Shown: piece after piece, positions 1 to 7,567 of the stretch
Position numbering within the stretch: the first letter of the stretch is position 1
Layout: every line of letters starts with the position of its first letter
Source of the DNA: Glycomyces salinus
GTDB lineage: Bacteria > Actinomycetota > Actinomycetes > Mycobacteriales > Micromonosporaceae
Direction of reading: 5' to 3'
Assembly: GCF_016428645.1 (NCBI RefSeq)
Contig: NZ_JAELXW010000045.1
Span: 1 to 41,342, forward strand
Length of the DNA: 41,342 nucleotides
Notes under the pieces: model-generated
What the model was told of the DNA's origin: nothing
What the model saw: only the letters and a program-made list of their open reading frames with translations
Databases searched by the model: none
Position numbers and translations under genes: made by a program

Positions 1-162
1 GGCCGGGGAGTCGGTATCCCCAACGGGAGCCGCCTCGACGCAGGCACCGTTGCTCATGCTACGGCTGGACTTCCTCCAGGGGGCGTCGTGGACGCAGGCC
101 ACTTCGACACAGTTGCCGTTACCAGCGCTGCGGCTGGACTTGCGCCATTGAAGTGATTCCAT
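1..162 (-). CDS. DUF397 domain protein, C-terminus beyond the window
   Basis: The reverse strand reads from ATG at 162 to the window edge with no stop, giving 54 codons. Two tandem copies of the DUF397 signature are visible: WRKSSRSAGNGNCVEVA, then WRKSSRSMSNGACVEAA about 20 residues later. DUF397 proteins are small actinobacterial proteins usually encoded beside an XRE/DUF5753 regulator, as here (the regulator ends 33 bp upstream on the same strand), and the pairs are thought to act together in regulation of development or antibiotic production. GAAGG lies about 8 nt before the ATG and supports this start. The two genes are probably co-transcribed. The family is secure; the biochemical role is not known from sequence. 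Confidence 0.85.
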   Translation of the reverse strand, partial: MESLQWRKSSRSAGNGNCVEVACVHDAPWRKSSRSMSNGACVEAAPVGDTDSPA

Positions 163-195
163 GTCAAACACCTTCAGAGTCGAGTCGAATGCTCT

Positions 196-1044
196 TCACC
201 CGATGCTACCTGCGAGCTCGCGGATCATCTTCAGCGACTCTTCAGGGGCCAGCGCCATGTCCTGGAGCTTCGCGTGCGCTGTCTGGTACTCGCTGACATG
301 CTCAGGTTCCTCCAAGACCTGGCCCCGAGTGAAGTTGTCGAGGTAGACCACCGGTTCATCCAGCGCATCGGGGAAGCTGATGAGCACGTATGGTCCGGTC
401 ATCGAAGGATGCCCTCCTGCCGCGAATGGGAGGACCTGAATCGTGATGTTCGGCAGTTCGGCGAGCTCGGCCAGGTGTTCGAGCTGTTCGCGGAACTCCT
501 CGGCGCTGCCCAGTTGGCGGAGCAGGACCGCCTCGTTCAGGACGGCTATGACATGCACCGGGTCGTCGCGGTACAGGATCTGTTGTCGGCGTAGGCGCGC
601 GGCTACCTTCTGATCGATGTTTTCTTCGCCAGCGGTCCATCGGAAGATCGTTCGGGCGTAGGACTCGGTCTGGAACAGTCCGGGGATGTTCTCGGACTCG
701 TAGGTCGCGAGCGTGGCGGCTTCCTCTTCGAGGCCGACATAGAAGCTGAACCAGTCGGGCATGACTTCGCCGTAGTTCTGCCACCAGCCGCGCTCCTGCG
801 CGCCTCGTGCCAGGTCGATCAAGACCTCGGCGTCCTCGCCGGTCACGCCGTAGAGGGCGAGAGCGGCACGAACCACCACCGGTCGGGCAGTGACTTCGCG
901 GCTCTCGATGCGCCCCAGGTTGCCTGGGCTCATATCGAGGGCCTTTGCGGCCTGGCCACGGTTCAGTCCAGCTCGCTCGCGCAGCTTCCTGAGTTCTTGG
1001 GCGATTCGGCGGCGTTTGACTGTAGGGCTTCGTAGGACTGCCAT
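196..1044 (-). CDS. XRE-family regulator with DUF5753 domain
   Basis: A 282-residue protein. Residues about 10-65 form a Cro/CI-type helix-turn-helix (RIAQELRKLRERAGLNRGQA, then MSPGNLGRIES). The rest, from about residue 95, matches the DUF5753 domain (FSFYVGLEEEAATLATYES, NIPGLFQTESYAR, ITIQVLPFAAGGHPSM, VVYLDN). Proteins of this build are very numerous in actinomycetes and are DNA-binding regulators normally paired with a DUF397 protein, which follows here on the same strand. The start ATG at 1044 has no Shine-Dalgarno sequence but lies 6 nt after a good -10 box, so the message is probably leaderless. It is divergent from the unknown operon at 1404-2465, which it might control (inference). 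Target and signal are unknown. Confidence 0.9.
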   Translation of the reverse strand: MAVLRSPTVKRRRIAQELRKLRERAGLNRGQAAKALDMSPGNLGRIESREVTARPVVVRAALALYGVTGEDAEVLIDLARGAQERGWWQNYGEVMPDWFSFYVGLEEEAATLATYESENIPGLFQTESYARTIFRWTAGEENIDQKVAARLRRQQILYRDDPVHVIAVLNEAVLLRQLGSAEEFREQLEHLAELAELPNITIQVLPFAAGGHPSMTGPYVLISFPDALDEPVVYLDNFTRGQVLEEPEHVSEYQTAHAKLQDMALAPEESLKMIRELAGSIG

Positions 1045-1050
1045 GCGAGA

Positions 1051-1079
1051 AGTATCCCATCGCAGGATAGCGAGAGCAA
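1051..1079 (-). promoter_or_regulatory. Sigma70-type promoter, probably leaderless
   Basis: On the minus strand TTGCTC (1079-1074), a 17-bp spacer, then GATACT (1056-1051), then 6 nt to the ATG of the XRE regulator. Transcription would begin at or next to the A of the start codon. Confidence 0.55.
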
Positions 1080-1254
1080 ATTATCTTCACACGATCGCGT
1101 GTCATGCAACTTGCGTGGAGATGTGGCGGCATGTATGGTGAGTGTCACGGCTTGAGGTCGTAAACTTCATACCGGGTCGTTTTTCGGGCGGTTGCTGGCT
1201 CGCAGGCCGCGGGTTCGGTGGGGGATCGGCGGCGCGCCGCCCGTCGCGGCCTTC

Positions 1255-1286
1255 GCCCGCCCCGGTCTTCCCGTTCCGGGGCGGGC
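1255..1286 (+). other. GC-rich hairpin in the 359-bp divergent gap
   Basis: Perfect 11-bp inverted repeat GCCCGCCCCGG (1255-1265) and CCGGGGCGGGC (1276-1286) with a 10-nt loop. No T tract follows. It lies between the XRE regulator and the operon at 1404, so it would fall in the operon's leader if transcription starts near a weak TTGCGT/TATGGT pair around 1110-1138. No gene is credible in 1045-1403. Confidence 0.5.
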
Positions 1287-1326
1287 AACCCCAAAACCAG
1301 ACAATTTCAATCTGGCCGCACAGACA

Positions 1327-1375
1327 GCGGCCCGCCTCAATACAGATCTTTGGCGAGATTCCTGAGGCGGGCCGC
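1327..1375 (+). other. Second hairpin just upstream of the unknown operon
   Basis: Perfect 13-bp inverted repeat GCGGCCCGCCTCA (1327-1339) and TGAGGCGGGCCGC (1363-1375) with a 23-nt loop. It ends 28 nt before the ATG at 1404. A smaller CCAGA/TCTGG hairpin sits at 1297-1315. It could be a leader structure, attenuator or protein-binding site; there is no poly-T run. Confidence 0.55.
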
Positions 1376-1403
1376 GTAACACCACAGAGAAACGAGGTTT
1401 CCC

Positions 1404-1841
1404 ATGGCATTCTTGAGCCTACCGCGCGATCCCGTGCCCGCCTGGGTCAAGATCGACCTCCAGCTCCACCAGCCCTACCGCACCCTCCTCGGCTTCGGTC
1501 GCCTGCGCTGCGACTGGTGCGGCGAGAAGTGGGGCCGCCACGGGTGTCCCTCCCGCGAGTCGGCCGCCCGCCTGTTCACCTACACCGCCAGCCGCGCCCA
1601 GAAAGAAGCCGCGCTCCTCGCCGGAGAGATCACCCCTGCCGACCTCAAACTCCGGCCCCGCCGCCCGGTCCCGAACCGGCCCGCGCCCGCTCATCCGACC
1701 GGCCGCCACCGCCGCAGGCCCCGGCCTACACCTGAGACCGGCCCGTCGCTGGTACTGACCTCGCACTCACACGCCCGGCCCCGTCCGGACCGAAACTCCG
1801 ATCGGCCCACGCCCCGGCGATTCGCGGGAGTGGGCGCATGA
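1404..1841 (+). CDS. Hypothetical protein with a possible zinc knuckle
   Basis: A 145-residue protein that I do not recognise. Residues 1-85 look folded (WVKIDLQLHQPYRTLLGFG), with a short cysteine cluster CDWCGEKWGRHGC at about 36-48 that could bind a metal. The C-terminal 60 residues are Arg/Pro-rich and probably disordered. CGAGG lies 6-10 nt before the ATG. Its stop overlaps the next start by ATGA (1838-1841), so it is translationally coupled to the next gene and is the first of three genes. Coding is supported by strong GC at third positions and by the coupling. Function unknown. Confidence 0.6.
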   Translation: MAFLSLPRDPVPAWVKIDLQLHQPYRTLLGFGRLRCDWCGEKWGRHGCPSRESAARLFTYTASRAQKEAALLAGEITPADLKLRPRRPVPNRPAPAHPTGRHRRRPRPTPETGPSLVLTSHSHARPRPDRNSDRPTPRRFAGVGA

Positions 1842-2164
1842 GCAGCAGCGAAACCGACCGCGAACCGGCCACCGTCACCAAGCTCGGCACCGCCGACTTC
1901 CGCGACCGCGTCATCACCGGCTACGTCCACCACGCCGAATCCGACTCGATCATCCTCCGCCAACTCTTCCCCGGCTCGCCTGTGGACATCGGCGTCATCG
2001 ACCAGATCGAGGCCACCACCGGCCAGGTCACCATCTACCCGGCCCACCGCCGGGCCTGGACCGCCACCGACCGCGCCGCCCTCGCCGGATTCTTCGTCCA
2101 CCGCTGGCACGACCGCCGCCGCGCCTTCGGCGCCCCGGCCCCGCGGGGAGCCGCTCATGGCTGA
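1838..2164 (+). CDS. Hypothetical protein, second gene of the operon
   Basis: A 108-residue protein starting at the ATG that overlaps the previous stop. The sequence (DRVITGYVHHAESDSIILRQ, then VDIGVIDQIEATTGQVTIYP) suggests a small beta-rich domain followed by a helical tail (TATDRAALAGFFVHRWHDRR). No membrane segment, signal peptide or known motif is seen. It overlaps the next gene by 8 bp. Coupled on both sides, it probably works with its neighbours; no function can be assigned. Confidence 0.6.
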   Translation: MSSSETDREPATVTKLGTADFRDRVITGYVHHAESDSIILRQLFPGSPVDIGVIDQIEATTGQVTIYPAHRRAWTATDRAALAGFFVHRWHDRRRAFGAPAPRGAAHG

Positions 2165-2465
2165 CCTGCGCACTCCCGACAGCGAATGGATACTGCTCGG
2201 CGAGTTCACCCGGGGCATCGGTTCCGGTGACCGCATCACCTTCACCGTCGAACGCTCCGGCCACGACCCGACCCTCCACAGGATCTCCTACCGCGAACAG
2301 GGGAGCACCAGCCCCGGCGAGGTCTGCACCTTCACCCACCCCAGCCGCGGCGAACCGGTCTGGGCCCGCGCCTGGGACGGCGACCGGCTCAGTCCCGGTA
2401 TCCTCACCGACGCCAGAGCCGGACTCTGCCGATCCGTGGTCGTCCAGTCGCCAAGAACCCGATGA
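2157..2465 (+). CDS. Hypothetical protein, third gene of the operon
   Basis: A 102-residue protein beginning within the end of the previous gene (ATG at 2157). The pattern of short strands (EWILLGEFTRGIGSGDRITF, then HRISYREQGSTSPGEVCTF) suggests a small all-beta protein. No known motif. GGGGAG in the end of the preceding gene, a few nucleotides before the ATG, is a good ribosome-binding site. It ends 4 bp before the stop of the opposite-strand gene at 2470, so the two units converge. Confidence 0.6.
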   Translation: MADLRTPDSEWILLGEFTRGIGSGDRITFTVERSGHDPTLHRISYREQGSTSPGEVCTFTHPSRGEPVWARAWDGDRLSPGILTDARAGLCRSVVVQSPRTR

Positions 2466-2469
2466 TTCG

Positions 2470-3399
2470 TCAGCGCCGCATGAACGATGCGAGCTCCGCC
2501 CGGAGGTTCGGGCCGGGGTGGGTCTCACGTTCAGTCATCTGGTCGACCGCCTTCTTCGCGAGGGCCAGGTCCTCATCGCCTGCCGCGCCCCGGAGCAGTG
2601 CCAAGTCGGCCTCCACTCGGATGCCCGTGAAGACCTTCTCGGAGTTGATCTGGTCCATCGCCTCGAACGCGGCCGGTACCGGGCGCCGCACCTGATCGCT
2701 GAACGACAGCAGTCCCAAGGCGATCAGGTGACCGATCCGCGCCACCGGCATGGACTGGTCCGGCAGGATCTCCAGCCGGTCGGCGGCCCGCACGATCTCG
2801 GGCTCGATCTTCGAATCATGGAAGCACAGGTCGACGAACAGCTCCCGGTCCGGCGTGTCCGCGTCGACGAAGCCGACTTCGGTGATCCGTCCCTCGTCGG
2901 GCCGGACGATCTCGAAATCGCCGGTCGGGCCCTCTTCGACGTCCAAGGGCCTGAACGAGGCCCGCTCGGTCAAGGTCAGGAGCTTGTAGCCCGAGCCCGT
3001 CAGCCCCTCGATGATGTCCTGCGCCACTTGGTCATCGGTGACGGGCAGGATCACGGTCGCGTGGGTCGTGTAGCGGGGTTCGACCCGCGCCGAGACCGCC
3101 AGGCTCCCGGCCAAGGCCCACGGCGCTTCCAGGGAGTCGAAGGCGTCCGCGAGGCGCGCGTAGGCGCGTTCGAGGCTGTTCACCCGCGGCGCGGACATGT
3201 CCGCCAGCGCACCGGGTTCGGCGCGGCGGATGTCGGGCAGCTCGACGTCGTCGCCCGCCCAGTTCATCAGGGCGCCGCGCAGCTCCGAATCGCCGATGTC
3301 GGGCCGTGATCGCAGCAACGTCATGCGGTGCATGCGCAGTCGCGTCTCATCCGCCTCGACGGCGATCCTCAGTCGTTCGGCAGGTGTGAGCGATGCCAT
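2470..3399 (-). CDS. AbiEii-like nucleotidyltransferase-fold protein, catalytic residues apparently lost
   Basis: A 309-residue protein. Residues 93-120 (ALAGSLAVSARVEPRYTTHA) align with the start of AbiEii/AbiGii-type nucleotidyltransferases, which usually read G-G-x-A-V-x-x-x-x-x-x-R-x-T-x-D-x-D. Here the second Gly is Ser99 and the two metal-binding Asp positions carry His113 and Thr115. The C-terminal half is helical. AbiEii proteins are toxins of type IV toxin-antitoxin systems paired with an AbiEi antitoxin; no antitoxin gene lies beside it. It may be an inactive or repurposed fold, or my alignment may be off. There is no Shine-Dalgarno sequence; a TACCGT box 6 nt before the ATG suggests a leaderless message. 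Confidence 0.65.
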   Translation of the reverse strand: MASLTPAERLRIAVEADETRLRMHRMTLLRSRPDIGDSELRGALMNWAGDDVELPDIRRAEPGALADMSAPRVNSLERAYARLADAFDSLEAPWALAGSLAVSARVEPRYTTHATVILPVTDDQVAQDIIEGLTGSGYKLLTLTERASFRPLDVEEGPTGDFEIVRPDEGRITEVGFVDADTPDRELFVDLCFHDSKIEPEIVRAADRLEILPDQSMPVARIGHLIALGLLSFSDQVRRPVPAAFEAMDQINSEKVFTGIRVEADLALLRGAAGDEDLALAKKAVDQMTERETHPGPNLRAELASFMRR

Positions 3400-3459
3400 T
3401 GGGCAACGGTAGCGCCGACCGCCGGGCTCCGTCTCCTCCGAGACGGCGCGCCGCGTCCG

Positions 3460-4737
3460 TCAGAGGGTCTCGACGCCCTCGGTGCCTCGGAGGGATCCTC
3501 GGGTGTCCAGGACCGGGACCCCCTCGGGGAGGGCGTCGGCGGTGTAGGCGCTGTGGTTGGTCAGCAGCACGATCAGGTCGGCCTTGGCTCCGGCCAGGGT
3601 CTCCACCCGCTCGACCTCGTTGCCGGCGATCTTCCAGGTCGCCACGTGCGGGTCGTGGTAGGCGACCTCGGCGCCGGCGTCGATGAGCTTCTTCGCCACC
3701 GGCTCGGCCGGCGACTCGCGCTGGTCGGCGATGTCGGGCTTGTAGGTCACGCCCAGCAGCAGCACGCGCGAGCGCGACAGCGCCAGCCCGTTCTCGTTGA
3801 GCCGGGACATCGCCCGGCTCACCACGTACTCGGGCATCCGGTTGTTGATCTCCTGGGCCAGCTCCACGAAGCGGAACGGGTAGCCGAGCGTGCGGACCTT
3901 GTAGGAGAGGTAGTTCGGGTCGATCGGGATGCAGTGCCCGCCGACCCCCGGGCCGGGGTAGAACGCCTGGTACCCGAACGGCTTGGTCTTGGCCAGGCCG
4001 ATCGCGTCCCACAGGTCGACGCCCAGCTCCCGGCAGAACACCGCCATCTCGTTGACCAGAGCGATGTTCACGTGCCGGTAGGTGTTCTCCAGCAGCTTGG
4101 CCATCTCGGCCTCGCGCGTGCCCTTGGCCGGGACGACGCGATCGATGAACCTGCCGTACAGCTCCGAGGCGGCCGCGGTGCACTCGGGAGTGAGCCCGCC
4201 GACGACCTTGGGCGTGTTGACGATCCCGTACACCGGGTTGCCCGGGTCGACCCGCTCGGGGGAGAAGGCCAGGTGGAAGTCGGTTCCGGCCCGCAGTCCG
4301 CCGCCTTCGAGGATCGGGCGGACGACCTCCTCGGTCGTGCCCGGATAGGTCGTCGACTCCAGCACGACGAGGGTCCCGGGCCGCAGGTGCTCGGCGGCCG
4401 AGGCGGCCGCGGAGGTCACTGCGGTCAGGTCCGGCCCGCCCGCCTCGGAGAGGGGCGTCGGCACGCAGATCACGATCGCCTTCGCCCGCGCCTGCACCGA
4501 GGCGTCGGCCGAGGCCGAATAGCCCTGCTCGACCATGGTCGCGAGCTCGGCGTCGGCGATGTCGTCGATGTGGCTGGAGCCGGAGTTGAGGGCGTCCACG
4601 ACATACTGGGAGCGGTCGAGGCCGACCACGGTCAGGCCCTTGGCGACCGCCGCCTGGGCCAGGGGCAGGCCGACGTAGCCCTGCCCGACCACGACCAGGT
4701 CGACGGGAGTGCCGCCCTGGTGATCAATCGATGCCAC
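3460..4737 (-). CDS. UDP-N-acetylhexosamine/UDP-hexose 6-dehydrogenase (WbpA-like)
   Basis: A 425-residue nucleotide-sugar dehydrogenase that oxidises C6 of a UDP-sugar to a uronic acid with two NAD+. An N-terminal Rossmann motif (VVGQGYVGLPLA, about residues 15-26) is followed by VICVPTPL, by LVVLESTTYPGTTEEVV (typical of the WbpA/UDP-GlcNAc dehydrogenase branch) and by the catalytic Cys269 in GGHCIPIDP. The C-terminal UDP-binding domain contains GVTYKPDIADQRESP. Length is normal. The start is GTG at 4737 with AAGGA 8 nt upstream. It is divergent from the GT2 gene at 5080. In context it probably supplies a uronic-acid donor for the surface polymer. The exact substrate cannot be read from the sequence. 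Confidence 0.88.
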   Translation of the reverse strand: MASIDHQGGTPVDLVVVGQGYVGLPLAQAAVAKGLTVVGLDRSQYVVDALNSGSSHIDDIADAELATMVEQGYSASADASVQARAKAIVICVPTPLSEAGGPDLTAVTSAAASAAEHLRPGTLVVLESTTYPGTTEEVVRPILEGGGLRAGTDFHLAFSPERVDPGNPVYGIVNTPKVVGGLTPECTAAASELYGRFIDRVVPAKGTREAEMAKLLENTYRHVNIALVNEMAVFCRELGVDLWDAIGLAKTKPFGYQAFYPGPGVGGHCIPIDPNYLSYKVRTLGYPFRFVELAQEINNRMPEYVVSRAMSRLNENGLALSRSRVLLLGVTYKPDIADQRESPAEPVAKKLIDAGAEVAYHDPHVATWKIAGNEVERVETLAGAKADLIVLLTNHSAYTADALPEGVPVLDTRGSLRGTEGVETL

Positions 4738-5079
4738 TGCGGTGTCCTTTGCATTCAGTGCGGGGTGCGCTGGCGGAGATGCCGGGAATCGAGATTAGCA
4801 ATGGCGAATTCCGTGCCGTGGAGCAGGCCGAATGTTGTGATCCGTTGCAGCCCGGTTCACTTTATCGATACCTGTCGTCCATCCGCGGTTCGACCGTCTC
4901 AAGAGTTCACTGACCGATTGCCCAGAATTCACCTTCCGCTTCAGCGGCCGCGCCCGGGCGGACCATTCGCACAGACGAGTCGAAATCTGACGTTTACATG
5001 GACGAATGGGAGTCCTCGGGGTCACTTTCGTGCGGTCGCGGGACCACTCCGCTCGCACCGAGGAGGATAGGATCGCTAC
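4738..5079. other. Divergent intergenic region, 342 bp
   Basis: No convincing gene. It should hold promoters for the UDP-sugar dehydrogenase (minus) and the GT2 gene (plus). Next to the plus gene, AGGAGG at 5061-5066 is 13 nt from the ATG, and TAGGAT at 5068-5073 is 6 nt from it. The latter could be the -10 of a leaderless transcript, the former a distant ribosome-binding site. The middle is less GC-rich than the flanking genes. Confidence 0.5.
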
Positions 5080-6183
5080 ATGCCCGCTTTGAGCATCGTC
5101 ATCCCCGTCTACAAAGCCGAGGAATACCTCGCTGGATGCCTGGACAGCATCCTCGGCGGCGGCGGGGACCGGCTCGAGGTCGTCGTGGCCGACGACTGCT
5201 CGCCCGACCGCTCGCGCGAGATCGCCGAACGCTACGCGGCCGCCGATCCGCGCCTGCGCGTCGTCTCGACCCCGGAGAACGCCGGCTCCGGACCCGCCCG
5301 CAACTTCGGGCTCTCCCAGGCCACCGGCGACTACGTGTGGTTCGTCGACGCCGACGACGAGCTGGGGCCCGGCGCCGTCGACCGGGTCATCGAGGCCGTC
5401 ACCGCCTCGCACGGGAAGCTCGACGTCGTGCTCGTCCAGCACGAGAAGGTCCGCGACTCCGGCGAGGTGGAGGTCGGCGAGCTGGCCGAACTGGCCGAGC
5501 GGGCCCCGGTCGACCCCGGCGCCTTCACCCTCGAGCAGTGGCCCGAGATCGTCGACTACACCCACACCCCCTGGACCAAGGTCTCCCGCCGCGAGTTCCT
5601 GACCTCGATCGGCATGGGCTTCCCCACCGGCTGGTACACCGACATCCCCTGGACCTACGGCCTGTTCAGGCGCGCCGAGCGCATGGCGGTGGTCACCGAG
5701 TGCTGCTACCGGTGGATCCAGCGCGCCGGCTCCTCCATCACCCGCACCCGCGACGACCGCCACTTCGACGTGTTCACCCAGTGGGAGCGGGTCTGGGACG
5801 ACTTCGAGTCCGTCGAGGACGCGGGCGTGCGCACCGCCCTGTTCAACCACATGGTCTGGCACCTGCTGCTGGTCATCGGCAACACCGAGCGGGTCGACCC
5901 GAAGAAGCGGCGCGAGTTCTTCCGCCGCACCTCCGAGCTGTACCGCCTCCACCACCCCGGCCGCGAGCACTGGCGGCCCGCTCCCGGCGTCGACGGCCTC
6001 AAGCAGCGCCTGCTGGCCGCTCGCGCCTACCTCGGCTACGAACTGCTCCGCCAAGCCTGGCGCCTGACCCGCCGGGCGCGGCGGCGCCGCTCAGCCCCCG
6101 AGGAGCCTGCCCAGGGCGCCGCGCGCCCGCCGACGCAGGCCCTCGGGTCGTCCTCCTCCTCGGCCGACCTCCGCCGATCCTGA
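5080..6183 (+). CDS. Family 2 glycosyltransferase
   Basis: A 367-residue inverting GT-A glycosyltransferase. The opening LSIVIPVYKAEEYLAGCLDS, the nucleotide-binding VVVADDCSPDRSREIAERYA and the metal-binding DADDE (about residue 88) define GT2. The second half (TPWTKVSRREFL, YTDIPWTYGLFRRAERMAVV, CYRWIQRAGSSITRTRDDRH) resembles the GT2 modules of teichoic-acid enzymes of the CDP-glycerol type, although the glycerophosphotransferase domain is absent. The C-terminus is basic, with no membrane helix. Its last 93 bp overlap the end of the opposite-strand GT2 gene. It probably acts in the cytoplasm on a lipid-linked wall polymer; donor and acceptor are unknown. Confidence 0.88.
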   Translation: MPALSIVIPVYKAEEYLAGCLDSILGGGGDRLEVVVADDCSPDRSREIAERYAAADPRLRVVSTPENAGSGPARNFGLSQATGDYVWFVDADDELGPGAVDRVIEAVTASHGKLDVVLVQHEKVRDSGEVEVGELAELAERAPVDPGAFTLEQWPEIVDYTHTPWTKVSRREFLTSIGMGFPTGWYTDIPWTYGLFRRAERMAVVTECCYRWIQRAGSSITRTRDDRHFDVFTQWERVWDDFESVEDAGVRTALFNHMVWHLLLVIGNTERVDPKKRREFFRRTSELYRLHHPGREHWRPAPGVDGLKQRLLAARAYLGYELLRQAWRLTRRARRRRSAPEEPAQGAARPPTQALGSSSSSADLRRS

Positions 6184-7548
6184 GTCCGGATTCGCGCCGG
6201 TGACGGCGTCGACCAGATCGCCCTCGGCGACCCGCGCGAAACCCCAAACGGCGTCGATGTCCACGCCCAGGTGATCGGCCCTGGCGCGCGCCGCGGCCCG
6301 CTCCAGGCGCACCGTCCCGGCCTCCAGCTCGACCTCCAGCAGCCCGAGCCGCCGCTCATTGGCGAACGCGACCAGCGCCTCGACCGCCTTGCGTCCGGGT
6401 CGGGCCTGCGCGGGCAGCCAGATCCGGTAGGGCACGTCCGCGTCGGGCTCGTCGTCGCCGGCCAGGCGCACCCGGGCCTCGCCCTTGAACGACTCGGCCA
6501 GCAGCCGCAGCTCCAGGTCCGGGTCGTCGAGCGGGGCGTGCCGCTCCCGCAGTGGGCCCGGCCACCGCCCGACCAGCGAGACGCGCACGTCCGGCACCGT
6601 CCCGGCCAGGACCCGGTCGGCGCATTCCTCGGCGCCCGCGGCCGCGTCGATGAAGACCTCGGCCAGCGGCGTGTCCCAGGACCGCCTCGCGCGCGGGCGC
6701 TTGAGGTCGAGCTCGGGCACCCGGCCCGCGATGAACGGGCGCCGGTAGTGCTTGGCCAGCTGCCCGCGAGCGGCGATCTGCCGCGGCCCCAGGTGCCACG
6801 ACGAGGAGCCGTAGTCGGGGACGAAGGCGGCCCCGGCCTGGTGGAGCCGGTAGCCGAAGATCGTGTCGGAGCCGAGGATCACGTCCGCGTCCATGCCGCC
6901 CGAGGCCTTGTACAGCGTCCGGTGCACCGAGAACGTGGCACCGACCAGGACCCGGAAGGCCCGGTGGTCGGAGGTCCGCAGGCCGTCGGTGCGGTCGATG
7001 ATCGCCTCGATCCACTGCGGCTCGGAGGCGTCGCGGTCGAACAGCTCGGCGGCCTTGCCGTCGGCGACGGCCTTGTGCACCTCGCCGGGGTCCAGGTCGC
7101 CGGGGGAGTAGTCGACGAACCGCTTGTGGCCGAGCACGGCCAGGTAGTCGGCCGCGTGGTGCCAGCGCATCTGCGACTCGACGTGGTCGGCCCAGGCCAG
7201 CATGTCCGAGTCCAGCCGCAGGACCACCTCGCCGTCGCTGCGCTCGACCCCGGAGTTCGTCGCGTGCGCCGAGGCCCACCCGCCCGGGAGCGGCTCGACG
7301 ATCCGGGTCAGCTCGGGCCGCAGCTCGGGCAGGCGCAGCGGCGGATCGGAGGCGTCGTCGACGACGACGACCTCCAGCAGCTCGGCGGGATAGGTCTGGG
7401 CGGCCAGGGCCGCCAGCACCACGTCGAGCCGCTCCTGGCCGCCGTGGGCGGGGATGACGATGCTGACGCTCAGGGTCGGCTGCCAATCCTCCCCCTGCGG
7501 CGCCGCGAGCGTCCCGTAGTCGTTGCCGAGGATGCTCGGTGAGGCCAT
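6091..7548 (-). CDS. Family 2 glycosyltransferase, paralogue A
   Basis: 485 residues from ATG at 7548, which has GGGAG 5 nt upstream; an in-frame ATG at 7560 is possible but lacks a site. The GT2 core is clear: LSVSIVIPAHGGQERLDVVL, LEVVVVDDASDPPLRLPELR, LRLDSDM (the DxD metal site) and HHAADYLAVLGHKRFV. A C-terminal region of about 170 residues beyond the GT-A fold contains a second strand-rich segment (VRVSLVGRWPG). It lies 19 bp downstream of paralogue B and is probably co-transcribed with it. The two proteins share most core residues and the DNA is nearly identical over part of the core, so they arose by tandem duplication. Substrates unknown. Confidence 0.87.
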   Translation of the reverse strand: MASPSILGNDYGTLAAPQGEDWQPTLSVSIVIPAHGGQERLDVVLAALAAQTYPAELLEVVVVDDASDPPLRLPELRPELTRIVEPLPGGWASAHATNSGVERSDGEVVLRLDSDMLAWADHVESQMRWHHAADYLAVLGHKRFVDYSPGDLDPGEVHKAVADGKAAELFDRDASEPQWIEAIIDRTDGLRTSDHRAFRVLVGATFSVHRTLYKASGGMDADVILGSDTIFGYRLHQAGAAFVPDYGSSSWHLGPRQIAARGQLAKHYRRPFIAGRVPELDLKRPRARRSWDTPLAEVFIDAAAGAEECADRVLAGTVPDVRVSLVGRWPGPLRERHAPLDDPDLELRLLAESFKGEARVRLAGDDEPDADVPYRIWLPAQARPGRKAVEALVAFANERRLGLLEVELEAGTVRLERAAARARADHLGVDIDAVWGFARVAEGDLVDAVTGANPDSGSAEVGRGGGRPEGLRRRARGALGRLLGG

Positions 7549-7567
7549 CGAAACTCCCATCGAAGCT

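Noticed and set aside
4731..4913. 60-codon plus-strand frame in the divergent gap
   Set aside because: It starts inside the opposite gene's first codons, has no ribosome-binding site, and encodes nothing recognisable.
3328..5070. 580-codon plus-strand frame opposite the UDP-sugar dehydrogenase
   Set aside because: It covers a secure minus-strand gene and has no domain of its own.
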